The notes: generated from the letters alone by a model not told the origin. A stretch of 64,000 bases of DNA from Oceanobacter antarcticus (GCF_044962685.1 NZ_JBBKTX010000011.1:1-64000), one strand, 5' to 3'; shown: positions 1-10,700, counted from the stretch's first letter. Translations and numbers: made by a program.

Positions 1-288
1 GCAGCCTGGCCGGTTTTACGCCCCATCAGGTGTTTAGCGGGGAATACCTTGAAATCGCTCACCTCCGGCAAGCGGCACTGGACGAGATGTACGCTCAGCA
101 CCCGGAGCGCTTCAGTAAAGGCCGTTCAAGCGTACCGCTGCCACCAGCCGAAGTCTGCATCAATCCGGTGCCAGAGGATGCTGATCAGGCGACAATCGAA
201 AAAGGCGTGAACTTCCCAACGTTGCCACGGGCGATTACAAAAGCAATGTAATGTTTAAAAAACTGGCTCAAATGACGTTGACACGTTC
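1..288 (+). mobile_element. Right end of an IS3-family insertion sequence (cut by window edge)
   Basis: The element runs in from outside the window. It ends just downstream of the transposase stop codon. The right limit near 288 is inferred: from there rightward the minus strand encodes normal residues of the interrupted ATPase, while the last ten or so codons of that ATPase frame (ending at 255) are read from IS sequence. The other IS end and any target duplication lie outside the window, so the terminal inverted repeat cannot be confirmed here. Confidence 0.65.
3..251 (+). CDS. IS3-family transposase, C-terminal fragment (partial at window edge)
   Basis: The frame is open from the first bases of the window and ends at a TAA at 249-251. 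The visible 82 residues carry the tail typical of IS3-type OrfB proteins: a TPHQVFSGEYLE stretch, an LRQAALDEMYAQHPERFSKG helix, then a proline-rich PLPPAEVCINPVP segment. The catalytic DDE core lies upstream, outside the window. A GTG at 30 could be mistaken for a start, but the reading frame and the family motif both continue upstream of it. The fragment belongs to the element that truncated the neighbouring ATPase gene. Confidence 0.7.
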   Translation, partial: SLAGFTPHQVFSGEYLEIAHLRQAALDEMYAQHPERFSKGRSSVPLPPAEVCINPVPEDADQATIEKGVNFPTLPRAITKAM

Positions 289-1409
289 CGATGCCGTTCG
301 ACCGTTCTCTTCATCTCGCTTCGTTGCTGACTGATCTTTCCCTGAAGTTGGCCGGCCTGTGCAATTACTTCGTCGATAGAGTCGTTAATCGGAGTGATGG
401 CTTCCAGCATCCTTTCTGAATTAAGCTCCGAGAAAAAAGCCAGGTCCAGTTTATAGGCAGGCAGTTTTTCAGAAACTTTTTCACCGTCTTTAAATTGGAA
501 CGCAGAAAGTGTTCTAAGATTTTCGAGCTTCTCAGTGAAATTATCGATTTGACTTTTTACCGAAGCAAGAAATGCTTCGTGTTCTTTTTCAAGTCCGTCC
601 TTCAGTTCTGTAATTGCCTTCAGCTTACCCTTCGCCTCTTTAGAAAAGAAGTCGCCCAGCTTTTCGATCACACCGATTATGGCGATCAGGTTCTTAATCG
701 TATTTTTATCATATTCTTCGCCAACCTTCTTGATCTGATCCTTCTTTTCAGCTACATGCGAGGTGCAAAATGGACAACTATCAGATAGTTCTGAAAATTC
801 GTACCCCTTTGTTTGCCAGTCAATCCAGTTAACACTGTTTTCGCTCTGAATGAACGGTGTATAAGACTCAAGGCCAGGGGGAACATGTTGAATTTTGTTG
901 CCTGAAGATAGTCCTTTCATTCCTGTCGAAGATTTGGACAAGCCGGATTTGGTCAACTTGAAAGCATTTCCCATTTCCTTTAGGGTGGTTATCAAGGTTT
1001 CCAATTCTTGATTTCCGGAAAACAGTTGTTTGATGTCCTGGATCAAACTTTCAATTTCCTGCTCTTTCTGTCTGTAGGCGTCTGTTCTAATCAATATATC
1101 AAAGCTGTTGCTGAGCAACTCATCAGTTTTGAACACAAACTGACTGACGTACTCCTCGTTGAAGCACATGACAGTATTGATGTTTTCTGTGCCGGTAACT
1201 TCAGGTGCTAATCCATCTGGATTGGATTTTCTAAGCTTAAATGGGATGAGTTCATTTAAATTTGAGCCTTCAGTCGTACCGAGGGTAATTGCCCGAGCAA
1301 TTGAGCTTTTTCCGGTTCCGTTTGGTGCGAACTTTATGTTCAGCGTATTTTCAGAAAGAACCAAACTAGCCCAATCAATGTTATTGCAATTTTTAATCTC
1401 GATATTCAT
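255..1409 (-). pseudogene. RloC/AAA_13-like ATPase, truncated by the IS3 element
   Basis: Last gene of the BREX operon, starting 10 bases after the brxL stop. The N-terminus has a Walker A motif (APNGTGKSS, about residues 28-36). Near residue 211 there is a CPFC motif flanked by long coiled-coil segments, as in the zinc hook of RloC and other AAA_13/SMC-like ATPases. A full-length member would continue with the second coiled coil, the ABC signature, Walker B and, in RloC, an anticodon nuclease domain. None of these is present. The last ~10 residues (RNVSTSFEPVF) come from the IS end, so the product is chimeric and probably inactive. The gene is visibly more A/T-rich than brxL and pglZ, which suggests separate acquisition. 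The RloC assignment is a resemblance only. Confidence 0.6.
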
Positions 1410-1419
1410 TTTCCGCTCC

Positions 1420-3468
1420 CTAAACTTTAATAAACGTCACCTCAAAGGCCTTGCTAGACCGAAACTGCTGCAACCGGTTGGCAAACGCGAAGGCTTCATT
1501 CATCTCGTAGTGCTGGAAGATGTCCAACCCTCGGTCCAGCGATATCTTCCAGCCGTGGTCCGTGACGATATGGCGGGCGTGAATGGTGCCGCTTTCGTCA
1601 AACTCCCAGGTGAAGTCGATACCTACTGTGCGAGCGGATTCCTGGATTTTTTCAAAACTCTCGTCTTGTAGGTCACCCTTGAACTCGTCCCGGACGGTGA
1701 CGAGGTGAACCGCCACTTCATCTTCCTCGGCCTTGTTCTTCACGATGGCTTCGAGAAACTCCATGAAATTGCGGATCTGGTAGAAAAGCCGAATGTAGGG
1801 GTCTGTAACGGTGATCTCACTGGCTCCTTTCAGGTATGCGCCAAACAAACCGTCGAATGAGATGCCTTTTTGATTTTCCTGGAAGGTCAGGTGCTTTTCC
1901 TCCAGTACGGGTTCAGAGGCGCGGGGCTCTTTGGGCTCGCCAACTTTAACGTCTGCTGCTAGCTCAGGGTCTACCCCCCCGTCATCAGGGGTGGACACCG
2001 TCTGGTGGTAGTAACCCGGGTACTCTTCTTCCTCAAGTGTCGTGACCAGTATTTCCTGGCCTTGTTGATCCTGATAGGAAAATCGGACTTCGCCGTAGGT
2101 GGTATCAATCCGCTGTAACTGGTCCTTGACCCGCTTGCGCCCCTCGATGGCAAAACGCAGCACTTCTTCAACCTCATCCCTGGTTGCTCCGCCCTGGGGG
2201 AACAGGATCTTCATCAAGCCGGAAAAGGTCTTATTGATACCGTCCCGGTCTCGGGTCGAGATATCCGAAGAAAGAGTAAAGTGCTCGCGGTACTGATCGG
2301 AATAATCATAGTTCCGCATCGAGCGCAGGATTTCTGCAAGGTAGTCCACCACGAAGCCATAGCCGTCGGAGAACATCTCGCCCCGGATGATGTCGACCTC
2401 CCACCCGGGGATGTAGAAGTGGATACGGTCCAGAAAGGCAGAATCGTAGAACTTGTCCGGCAACTCATCGAACAGGTCCGAATGCTTCAGCATGTAAGGA
2501 ACGGTATGCCGGGTGTTCCCCACGAACACCATGGACGCCTCGGCGCCCAAGGTTTCCACGCCCCGGGAGAAGGACTTGTTGGCCATGTAGTTCTTCATGA
2601 TGTCGACGAGTGCCTTGTCTACTCGCTTCTGCTTGCCGGCGAACTCGTCGAAGGCCACGCAATCCCAGTAGCCCACCAGGCCGATCTTGCCGCTGGAGTT
2701 ATTCACAAACAGCTTGGGTACGGTGACTTCACCACCCGATACCAGGATCCCATGGGGCGAGAATTCGGAGTAAACGTGGGATTTACCCGTCCCCTTGGGG
2801 CCAAGTTCGATTAGGTTGTAGTTCCGCTCGCAAAAAGGAATCAAGCGGACCAGCTGGGTTAGCTTGCTGCGCCGTCCGAACATCTCCGGGTTAAAGCCGA
2901 TGCTCTGTATCAGCAGGTCAATCCACTCATCGGTGCTGAACTGCTGCCGCGCGGCAACGTAAGCGTCGTAGTCGAAGTGAGATAGCTGAATCGGCTTGAG
3001 GGTGGACAGAATCCAGGGGCTGACGTTCTGGTCTTCAGAAAATACGTATTCGATGTCCGCAATGCACCAGACGCCGCTTACCAGCAGTTTGGGGTGGGCC
3101 TTCACGGTCCCAGAATCCACCAATACCTTCTTGATTCCCAGGTTGGAAAACTGCGCCTCGTAGGCATCCGTCTTCTCATTCAGGGCCACGCTGATCTTAT
3201 CGATGACCTTGTAGCGGCCCTTTTCCTTGATATTCGAGCGCACCAGTCCGGCCTCGTTCCGGTGGACATAATGCTTGGCCAGAATCTCCTTGACCGTTTC
3301 GATACCGGTCTGAATCGTGGCCTCGTCGTTGGTGGCGCAGTACTGGCCGAGCAGATACTCCAGCACGTATGACGGGACGATGGCGTTGCCCTTGACCGTT
3401 TTCACCAGGTCTTTGCGCACCACCAACCCGGGGAAGTGTTCGTTGATCTTTTGGTCAAGCGTGCTCAT
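1420..3468 (-). CDS. brxL: BREX system Lon protease-like protein BrxL
   Basis: Full-length BrxL (682 aa), the AAA+ protein that ends the type 1 BREX core. Around residue 222 it has a Walker A motif (GPKGTGKSH), followed by a Walker B-like CVAFDEFAG, a sensor segment VGNTRHTVPY, and an arginine-rich DRIHFYIPGW segment. The C-terminal third (after about residue 530) is a separate globular domain joined by an acidic linker. BrxL forms ring-shaped DNA-binding assemblies and is needed for phage exclusion in type 1 systems (family knowledge). It starts 12 bases after the pglZ stop, so it is co-transcribed with pglZ. Confidence 0.93.
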   Translation of the reverse strand: MSTLDQKINEHFPGLVVRKDLVKTVKGNAIVPSYVLEYLLGQYCATNDEATIQTGIETVKEILAKHYVHRNEAGLVRSNIKEKGRYKVIDKISVALNEKTDAYEAQFSNLGIKKVLVDSGTVKAHPKLLVSGVWCIADIEYVFSEDQNVSPWILSTLKPIQLSHFDYDAYVAARQQFSTDEWIDLLIQSIGFNPEMFGRRSKLTQLVRLIPFCERNYNLIELGPKGTGKSHVYSEFSPHGILVSGGEVTVPKLFVNNSSGKIGLVGYWDCVAFDEFAGKQKRVDKALVDIMKNYMANKSFSRGVETLGAEASMVFVGNTRHTVPYMLKHSDLFDELPDKFYDSAFLDRIHFYIPGWEVDIIRGEMFSDGYGFVVDYLAEILRSMRNYDYSDQYREHFTLSSDISTRDRDGINKTFSGLMKILFPQGGATRDEVEEVLRFAIEGRKRVKDQLQRIDTTYGEVRFSYQDQQGQEILVTTLEEEEYPGYYHQTVSTPDDGGVDPELAADVKVGEPKEPRASEPVLEEKHLTFQENQKGISFDGLFGAYLKGASEITVTDPYIRLFYQIRNFMEFLEAIVKNKAEEDEVAVHLVTVRDEFKGDLQDESFEKIQESARTVGIDFTWEFDESGTIHARHIVTDHGWKISLDRGLDIFQHYEMNEAFAFANRLQQFRSSKAFEVTFIKV

Positions 3469-3480
3469 TGGCTATAACCC

Positions 3481-5979
3481 TCAGAAATCAAAATCGCTGG
3501 TAAAGGACCGCCGCATCAAATACCTGAGCGACTTGTATTCCTTGTAGTGGGAGGTACCGGCGTGCTGTTCTTCCAGCTTCAGGAAAACCTCCTGGCCATT
3601 GGCCTCATCCGCCTTACGGCTCAGCACAAAGCGTACCTGAAGCTCCCGCTCTCGGGGATTCTCCGAGGTCAGGTCAAACGACAGTTCGTGACTGTCCGAG
3701 ATCAGCTCCCCTGCCTGGGTATAAATCCCGGCCCGCAGGTGGCGAGGCTGTACTTTCTCGGTAACCGGTCCGGACTGATACAAGGTGACCGCCAGTTGGC
3801 CGGAAGTGATCACCGAGCTGGCCCCACGCAGGATGTCCACCTCAACGGCGCTGACATCACTCTGGCGCTTCTTGTTAACCTTCAGGACCGGAATCACAAC
3901 CTCCTGAAGGGATGCGCCGCCATGCACAAAGCGGCTGCCAGAGCCTTTAAGGCGCAGCCGGTTGATGGACTTGGGAATCTGCACTTCCATATCGCCATCC
4001 AGCCCAAGCTGCTCGGACGAGAAGTGATGGAAAGCCGGAGAGGCGGTCAGTCCCTTACCCAGCACGAACCGACGGTCCCGGTAGCGAATATCATCGCCAG
4101 AAACGGCGTCGCCCAGGAAGTCACTCTCATCCAGCTCACGGTTCTGGTAAATAAAGCCATGGTCAGCGGTGATCAGCAGGTTATTGGCGTTGGCCGCCGT
4201 GAGCTTCTTGATCAGACGAATTAGGTCATCCAGGGTTTGTTCTGCGGCTTCAAAGGCCTGCCCCTCTGAATGCATCTTGTCACCGGTGTGATCGATGCGG
4301 TTGTGGTAGATGTACAGCACATCATTACCCTTGAGCAGCTCCCGGCTATCTTCCCGGTTGAGCTGCATAAAATCCTCCGCCTTGACGGCCTGACCCCGCC
4401 CATCCAGGGCGGTTTGCAGGATTTTGGTACGGTTGACCGTGCCCTGTGAGCTTTGGCCATCCACCAGTACCGTGCCGGTATCGTTGTCTGCGATCGCCAA
4501 GGACTTGTTGGGCAGTAGCGCCGCCATACCGAGCTGGGTATAGCTGGGCAGGGTCGAGAGAGCCGGTTCGAGCTCCGCGCTGTAGCGATCTTCCTGCCGG
4601 ATAAGGCCCAGCAGCTCGTCACCAATCTCGTAGCGCATGGCGTCGGAAATGATCACGCAGATCCGTTTGTCCTTGCGCAGGTACGGGCGAACCCAGTGCT
4701 CGAAAAAGGCCTTTTGCTGAACGACCGGATAGCCCTCCCAGCGCGGCGCGGCATCCACGTGAACCTGGAAGCCATCGCCCAGCTTGAGCAGGTAGTTGTT
4801 GGAATACAGGTTCTCCACCTGCTCACTAAGTTCCCCCATCAACGATGCCTGGCCGGACATGCGCACATGGTAGGTAAACTTGCGATAGAGCTGATCCAAT
4901 TGGAACCAGGAACGGCTGTATCGCTGAATGCCGTCGGAGAGGCTTTCCATGGTGAGACGAGCCTCTCCGAGCATCTGGACAAAGCGGGCCGCCAACTCAA
5001 TGGCTTCATACAGGTGTCGGAACTCCCCGTACCAGTGGCCCTGGCGCCGCTGCCGCACCCACAGCGCCACATCACCACTAGTGACCGTGCGGCCTACCAC
5101 CGCCCGCACCAGGTCACTGATAATCTTCTGGTCGATTAGCCGGAAGTAGTCCAGCTCAACCAGGTCCCGGAAATCCCGTTTACCGAGATCCTGCTCAATG
5201 CCCAGCACCTCGGCACACTCGGCAGACAGGGTTTCAAACCCCTGCTCGAACTGCCGGCTGTCTTTCCAGCGTTTGAGGAACACCAGGGCGTCGCCGGTCA
5301 ACTTGACCTCGCCGTCCGTGCCCATGGCGTAGCAGGACTTGAACAGTTCGATCACAAAATCGCGCAGGCTGGGCTCACTGGCCTCGTAGCCGTAGAAGCG
5401 GGCAAGCTGCTCCCACAGGAAGCTGTCCAGACCGCAACGCTCAATCAGCCGAATGCCATCATCGCGCTCTTCCGCCTGTTGCTGCAGCAGGGTTTCCACC
5501 ACCGAGTCCATACGGGGCTCGCTACCGGCACACACGGCCAGCATCTTCAGGCGCAGCTTGCCGGCAGTGTCGTCCGATTTCAGCAACTTCTTCAACGCCT
5601 CCTTGCGCTTGATCGCCTGGAAAAACTCCGCGTGAGCCTGGGCCACCTCGGCAAACTCCAGGCCCAATTCCAGTTCGGACAGCCAGATGGCCACCTGGTC
5701 GGTCCGGAACTCGCCGTGGGCCAGCTGTACGTCAAGCAACCAGTTATCCAGATCCTCTGGTTGCGGCCCCTCCTTGTACAGCAAGAATTTCTGTTCCGGT
5801 GCCTCCCGCAGGATGCGATGTTTCAGGCCATACTCGTTGTTGGCAATCTCCAGCTTCTCCACGTCCGGGATGGAAACCGCCTCGAAGTCACTGCGCAGCT
5901 CTTGCTTGGTGTCGTACCAGAACACAACCCGGTGCTTATCGAAAAGCCTGCTCAGCGCATAATTGATTTGCTGGCTCAT
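3481..5979 (-). CDS. pglZ: BREX-1 phosphatase PglZ
   Basis: PglZ of type 1 BREX (832 aa from the chosen start), with an alkaline-phosphatase-like metal-binding fold in its C-terminal half. Motifs visible are VIISDAMRYEIGDELL, the YIYHNRIDHTGDK loop and ITADHGFIYQNRE, which carry the Asp/His ligands of the family. The longer frame reaching 6015 adds an unlikely MGVAPGEARGQR leader. The ATG at 5979 overlaps the stop of the upstream DUF4276 gene (ATGA), which is typical of translational coupling, and gives the usual MSQQINYAL start. PglZ is a core BREX component acting with the methyltransferase PglX. Confidence 0.93.
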   Translation of the reverse strand: MSQQINYALSRLFDKHRVVFWYDTKQELRSDFEAVSIPDVEKLEIANNEYGLKHRILREAPEQKFLLYKEGPQPEDLDNWLLDVQLAHGEFRTDQVAIWLSELELGLEFAEVAQAHAEFFQAIKRKEALKKLLKSDDTAGKLRLKMLAVCAGSEPRMDSVVETLLQQQAEERDDGIRLIERCGLDSFLWEQLARFYGYEASEPSLRDFVIELFKSCYAMGTDGEVKLTGDALVFLKRWKDSRQFEQGFETLSAECAEVLGIEQDLGKRDFRDLVELDYFRLIDQKIISDLVRAVVGRTVTSGDVALWVRQRRQGHWYGEFRHLYEAIELAARFVQMLGEARLTMESLSDGIQRYSRSWFQLDQLYRKFTYHVRMSGQASLMGELSEQVENLYSNNYLLKLGDGFQVHVDAAPRWEGYPVVQQKAFFEHWVRPYLRKDKRICVIISDAMRYEIGDELLGLIRQEDRYSAELEPALSTLPSYTQLGMAALLPNKSLAIADNDTGTVLVDGQSSQGTVNRTKILQTALDGRGQAVKAEDFMQLNREDSRELLKGNDVLYIYHNRIDHTGDKMHSEGQAFEAAEQTLDDLIRLIKKLTAANANNLLITADHGFIYQNRELDESDFLGDAVSGDDIRYRDRRFVLGKGLTASPAFHHFSSEQLGLDGDMEVQIPKSINRLRLKGSGSRFVHGGASLQEVVIPVLKVNKKRQSDVSAVEVDILRGASSVITSGQLAVTLYQSGPVTEKVQPRHLRAGIYTQAGELISDSHELSFDLTSENPRERELQVRFVLSRKADEANGQEVFLKLEEQHAGTSHYKEYKSLRYLMRRSFTSDFDF

Positions 5980-6653
5980 TCTTTGCCCCCGAGCTTCTCC
6001 AGGCGCGACACCCACTCATCAAAGTGTTTGCAAGAGGCCCGTAGAGCATCGAGGCCGATGTGAGCCGCAACCGACACCCCCGATGTCACCTTGTCGTATT
6101 CCGGTATCTCTTTGAGAATCCGTTTCGATGGCGCTGTTTCTCGACCGTCATTGATGAGCTCCGGATTTTGGGTGCCGACCATCTTCACGAGATTCCCAAT
6201 TGGCTGGTCGTGCTCCAGGTACTCCCAATCCAGCTTGGCCGGGTCAGCAAGAATCAGGCTTTCGAATTCATGCAACTGGATATAGGGAATAAAGTTTGGC
6301 CTGTTCATTTCATTGCCAAAAGCAGCTTCGAGCCGTTCGATCCTTTGATAAGGCTCCAGCAATTCCGCCTCGTCAAATCCTGGAAAATCCTCTGGCAAGG
6401 CATATAAATCGAACATGCTGGTAAACCAGCATTCCTGGTTGGCGTCTTCCTTCATCCAGGTTTCGATATCGGCTTTTGCTTTCTGATAACTGATCAAGCC
6501 ACCCCGGTATTCTTTGGCTGCCCGTTTGTCCTTGCTCGTTAACACACAGCGCACGTCGGTGTAGACATCAAAGTGCGCCAGATGGGGTGTCAGAACCTGG
6601 TCGACGAAGGCTTTCTCGGTCTGGCCCTCTGCGGTTATGTGCAGTCGAATCAC
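5976..6653 (-). CDS. DUF4276 family protein, partner of the upstream AAA ATPase
   Basis: A 225-residue DUF4276 protein. The N-terminus reads IRLHITAEGQTEKAFVDQVL; a later block has FTSMFDLYALPEDFPG and then IPYIQLHEFESLILADP. The early Glu residues and the later Asp resemble a TOPRIM-like arrangement; that is my reading, not established. The GTG start at 6653 overlaps the ATPase stop (GTGA), and its own stop overlaps the pglZ start, so three genes are chained. A longer frame to 6713 would overlap the ATPase gene by 64 bases and is unlikely. ATPase + DUF4276 pairs occur in abortive-infection type loci, so an effector role is plausible. Confidence 0.75.
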   Translation of the reverse strand: MIRLHITAEGQTEKAFVDQVLTPHLAHFDVYTDVRCVLTSKDKRAAKEYRGGLISYQKAKADIETWMKEDANQECWFTSMFDLYALPEDFPGFDEAELLEPYQRIERLEAAFGNEMNRPNFIPYIQLHEFESLILADPAKLDWEYLEHDQPIGNLVKMVGTQNPELINDGRETAPSKRILKEIPEYDKVTSGVSVAAHIGLDALRASCKHFDEWVSRLEKLGGKE

Positions 6654-7762
6654 GGCTGCCCTCCCAACACATTTTTCTCCCAAAGCTCCGAGAGGCTGTA
6701 CCGTTGCAACCATTCACCCAGCGCCTCCGGTTCCAGACGGTGGAACGAGCTGGCGCCGGTCTTAGAATCGCGCTCCACGATCACAATCTGCTCCGGAAGG
6801 AATTCATCGACCAGACGTGTAGACTGGGTGGCCAGGACCACCTGCGTTTTCTGGGATGCACGTTTGATCATACCGGCAAGCTCAAGCGTGGCAGCCGGAT
6901 GCAGACCCAACTCCGGCTCATCCAGAACGATCACTTTTGGAAGCAACGCCGGTGGCTGCAACAGCAGCGTGGTCAGCGCCATGAAGCGAAGAGACCCGTC
7001 GGAAATCTGATCCGGACCAAAGAGATAATCCTGGCGGTAGGTATCAGACCAGTTCAGTCGCACGAAACGGTCATTGCCAGGAAGGGTATCCAGCACGAAG
7101 TCGTTGAACTGCGGCATGATCTTGCGAATATGCCGGACAATTCGTTCGTAGTAAGGACGATAGCTATCCGACTCCTTCAACATCTTGAGGAAGGCCGCGA
7201 GGTTGCCCCCATCGCTGCGCAGGTAGGACACATCATCAACGTACACCCGGTCCTTGATTCGGGCGGTGTCGGATGTGTCGTGAAACTGGAAGGTCTGTAT
7301 GCCTCTGAGCAGACCGGTAAGCACTTTACTGGTGGGCCGATCATCCTGCCCCAGCTCCGCTTCAGGGCCACCACTGGACAGAAAGTATTCTTGCGGCCTG
7401 GGGTGACCGGCTTTGTGATAGCTTACCTGTTCACCGCTGACGAACAGCCGGTCCGGCAACCCATAGGATAGCTTTACATCGTAGGAGTCGGTGGTGCTGT
7501 CATCTTCCAGTTTCACGCTGAAACTCAGCGATTCGGTCACCTTTGGGCCATAGAACAGAAGCTGGCTGACACCCTGCCTACCAACGTACTGTTGCAATGC
7601 TCCGGTGGTCATAAACCCCAGCAGCCGGAACAGTGAAATCAGGTTGCTTTTCCCGGAGCCATTTGCCCCCAAAAGCACCGTGACATCGTTAAAGGCAATA
7701 AGCTCGTAGTCGTGGTTGCTGATAGATTTAAAGCCTTTAACGGCAATTTCTTTCAATTTCAT
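6650..7762 (-). CDS. AAA family ATPase (ABC-like, AAA_21 type)
   Basis: A 370-residue ABC-class ATPase without membrane segments. It has Walker A GANGSGKSN (about residue 32), an ABC signature-like SDGSLRFMAL, Walker B VIVLDEPELGLHP and a switch-like VLATQSTRLVDEF. The architecture resembles the ATPase subunits of PARIS (AriA) and AbiL-type two-gene defence systems, in which the ATPase senses a phage factor and releases a toxic partner. Here the partner would be the DUF4276 protein. The gene sits between pglX and pglZ, a position where other BREX loci carry extra defence genes such as the type IV enzyme BrxU. It starts 13 bases after the pglX stop. Confidence 0.8.
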   Translation of the reverse strand: MKLKEIAVKGFKSISNHDYELIAFNDVTVLLGANGSGKSNLISLFRLLGFMTTGALQQYVGRQGVSQLLFYGPKVTESLSFSVKLEDDSTTDSYDVKLSYGLPDRLFVSGEQVSYHKAGHPRPQEYFLSSGGPEAELGQDDRPTSKVLTGLLRGIQTFQFHDTSDTARIKDRVYVDDVSYLRSDGGNLAAFLKMLKESDSYRPYYERIVRHIRKIMPQFNDFVLDTLPGNDRFVRLNWSDTYRQDYLFGPDQISDGSLRFMALTTLLLQPPALLPKVIVLDEPELGLHPAATLELAGMIKRASQKTQVVLATQSTRLVDEFLPEQIVIVERDSKTGASSFHRLEPEALGEWLQRYSLSELWEKNVLGGQP

Positions 7763-7775
7763 AGTTAGCCCTCCT

Positions 7776-10700
7776 TCATGAGAGGCCAGGAATCTTCTTC
7801 AAGGCTTCGCCAAATTTCGGATAGTTCGCTTTCACCCCATCATCGAGATCGATTTCCACCTGCTCGGTAGCCAGGGGATAAAGTACATCCCGTTCGTAGT
7901 CATCCAATTCGACGAGAATTTTGTTGATCTTCTCTATCTCTTTCAGGGCCTTGGTCTTATCACCCTGGGAGGCCCCGGCGCTGATACTGACGGCCTCCAG
8001 ATGGTTTTTCCGGGCTTGCAGCTTCTCGTCTTTGAAATCCCGCAGATACTCCAGCACCGTGCCCACGGTGTGGGGCTGGTAGCGATGCATGTAGATCAGC
8101 GCATTGAATGAGCCCTTAGGTGAGGAGAACAGCCAGTAAATGGGGCGTTTCTTGTAACGGCGCACGTGGTCGTTGTAGAAGTCCTTCAGGAAGTATTTGC
8201 GGATATCCTTGCCCAGTGCCTGCTCGACAAAGCGGAGGTTTTCCCCATAGTGCTCTTCGCCAAAGGCGATGCGCAGGAATTCACGGAAGCGTTCGGTGAT
8301 GTCGTCGGTGAACCAGTCGCCATCGAGCATGGGGATGACATTGTCATCGTCTGCCGGGAAGCTCGGCTCCGGAACCCGCTTCAGGTAGTCCTCGATGGTC
8401 TCTCCCTGGTTGGCCAAGATCAGCCCCGGCTCTTCCAGAGCATAGCGACCGAACATACAGCCAACGGCGTAGGAGACCAGCTCGCGCATGGTGTTAGCCA
8501 GCAGAAGCGCCTCCAACTCTTCCTCACTTTTGTTGTTGCCGTAACGGTAGTGAGGGTTGCAGGTCAGTGTAACCTCTTCCAGCGGCACCTCTGGTGTCAG
8601 CTCATCTTGGAGGCCATAAGCATTGATAAAGATGTCGTTGTTTTCTTCCTCTAGCCGCCGCATCTCCAACGTCATTTCGCGCCAGCGAGTACGAACCTTC
8701 TTGTAGGTGGATTGCAGAGCTGTATGGCGAAATTCAGGATTCAGTAGCGGCAGACTGGTGAAGTCCCAAGAGGTCTCGTAAGTATCCCAGTCCGACTGTG
8801 AAAGAGATATACATTGCGATGCAATAGCATGAGCTGTTGACAAGGGGCGCTTGTCAAATGGCAAATTAAGAGCATGTCCAGGCTGGAAACGAATAGCAGG
8901 GGAAAGCACTTTCATATATGCGGCTGCTACTGTGCTATTCAGATAGGCAACAACGCCTAGTCTATCCGAATCTGGATTTACAAAACCCATTGACCCTGTG
9001 GTATCAAACATATAGCCTCCAGAAACACTCCTAACTGAAAAGCGCTCTCCGGACACACTAGACCACGTTATACCGGGCATAAATGCCCACTCGCCGTTAT
9101 AGTTATGGGATCGTATTCTTCCAGTTTTTTGGTCAATGAAGTTCAGAATTCTCTCACCCTCATTCTCCCAATCTACAAGATGTCCGGTGTTGCCAGACCA
9201 ACGCCGATATTCTCCACCCTTCAAATAAGCGAACCATCTTGCAGTTCTTTCGGTATCCTTCGGAAATGCTGAACAATCCAATGACACTTCGAACCATTGC
9301 CGTAGAAAAGTATCATTGCTACCTGTGGTAAGCCCCTCCCGAGTTGTAAAAGATTCCCCCAATCGGGGCAGTTTTTCAAAATTAATGGCGAAGCGGTGTG
9401 TGAGCCAATACGCAATCAGGTTGCCCGGTATTTTGGCAAAATCATCCGTGGCCGAGGAAAATCTTAGTTTTGACCGTGGATTTTTTGCGGCCTCTTTAAG
9501 CATTGAAGACTTTGACGATTCATTTTCCCCATCTACTAAGCGGATATATGTAGCCTCTCTTAACGGCTTGGCGATATTCTCCATGACGAAAGCAGTTGTT
9601 GACACAACAGCGCCACCAATAGTGTCAAAAGCTCTCTCTCCAAGATGCGCCATTGACAAAAAGCTCGACTTAGCAATTAAGTGAGATCGGAGGTTCTCGT
9701 ATGCAGATAGAAACATCCAAGACTGCATATTGATCATGGCCATGCTGCCCTGCTTTACTGTTAAATCCAGGGCTCGCTCCATAAACATAGCAAATAGATC
9801 AGCTTTGCTTTTTGGATAGTGGTCCTTCACCCAAGCTTTAAGCCTCCCGTTCATACCCCCGCTCCCCATATACGGCGGATTGGCGACCACCACATGGTAT
9901 TTCGGGCAAAGGTAATCGACCTGCCGTAGAGCTTTAAGCACCTCCTTATGCGTTTCGCTAAGGAACAATTGTCCTGATACGTCCTTGGCTTCCAAAGCCC
10001 TCAGAATACCGTCCACATCGGTCACATCTGGACGGATCAGAGAGCCAAAGTTGTCCGTCTCTTCGAACTGACGCAAGGTGCTTTTTAGCGGCGCAGTGAA
10101 CAGGTCGCGCTCGACAACGTCCATGTATTCCTTTAATTCACCCTCGTCGAAACGAACATTCTCGAGAACACAAATATTGGGCTGTATTGGCTTACGAAAG
10201 AACCGGCGTTGCTTGGCCCGCGCCTTCATCGTTAGTGCAAAAGCGGCCAGTTCTCCAGCACGCTCGTCGATCTCAATGCCGTATAGGTTGTGAGTCAGAA
10301 TCTGGGCTGGAATATCACTAGGTTCGTAGCCTTCCTCTTCGTAAATGGCATACAGCAAATCGAAGGCATACGTCAGCATGTGTCCCGAGCCGCAGGCCGG
10401 GTCACAGATCTTGATCTCTTCCGGGCTACTGATCCGCAAAAAGTCGGTCTCGGGCTCTTCCGGCTTGATGTAGTAATCCATCTGCTCGATCAAGCCAGAA
10501 TCAGGGCGATTTAGCATCCAGAGGCGCCCCAGAGAGTTCTCCACCAGATAACGCACAATCCAGTGCGGCGTGAACAGCTGAGTCGCCGCCGGGATATTCT
10601 CGGGAGTAACCTTCTTGTTCTTCTTCAGGTCAGCAAATACCTGGTCTTTCTTCTCGGAGATATAGAACTGATACAGCCAACCGATTACCTCAACATCTTT

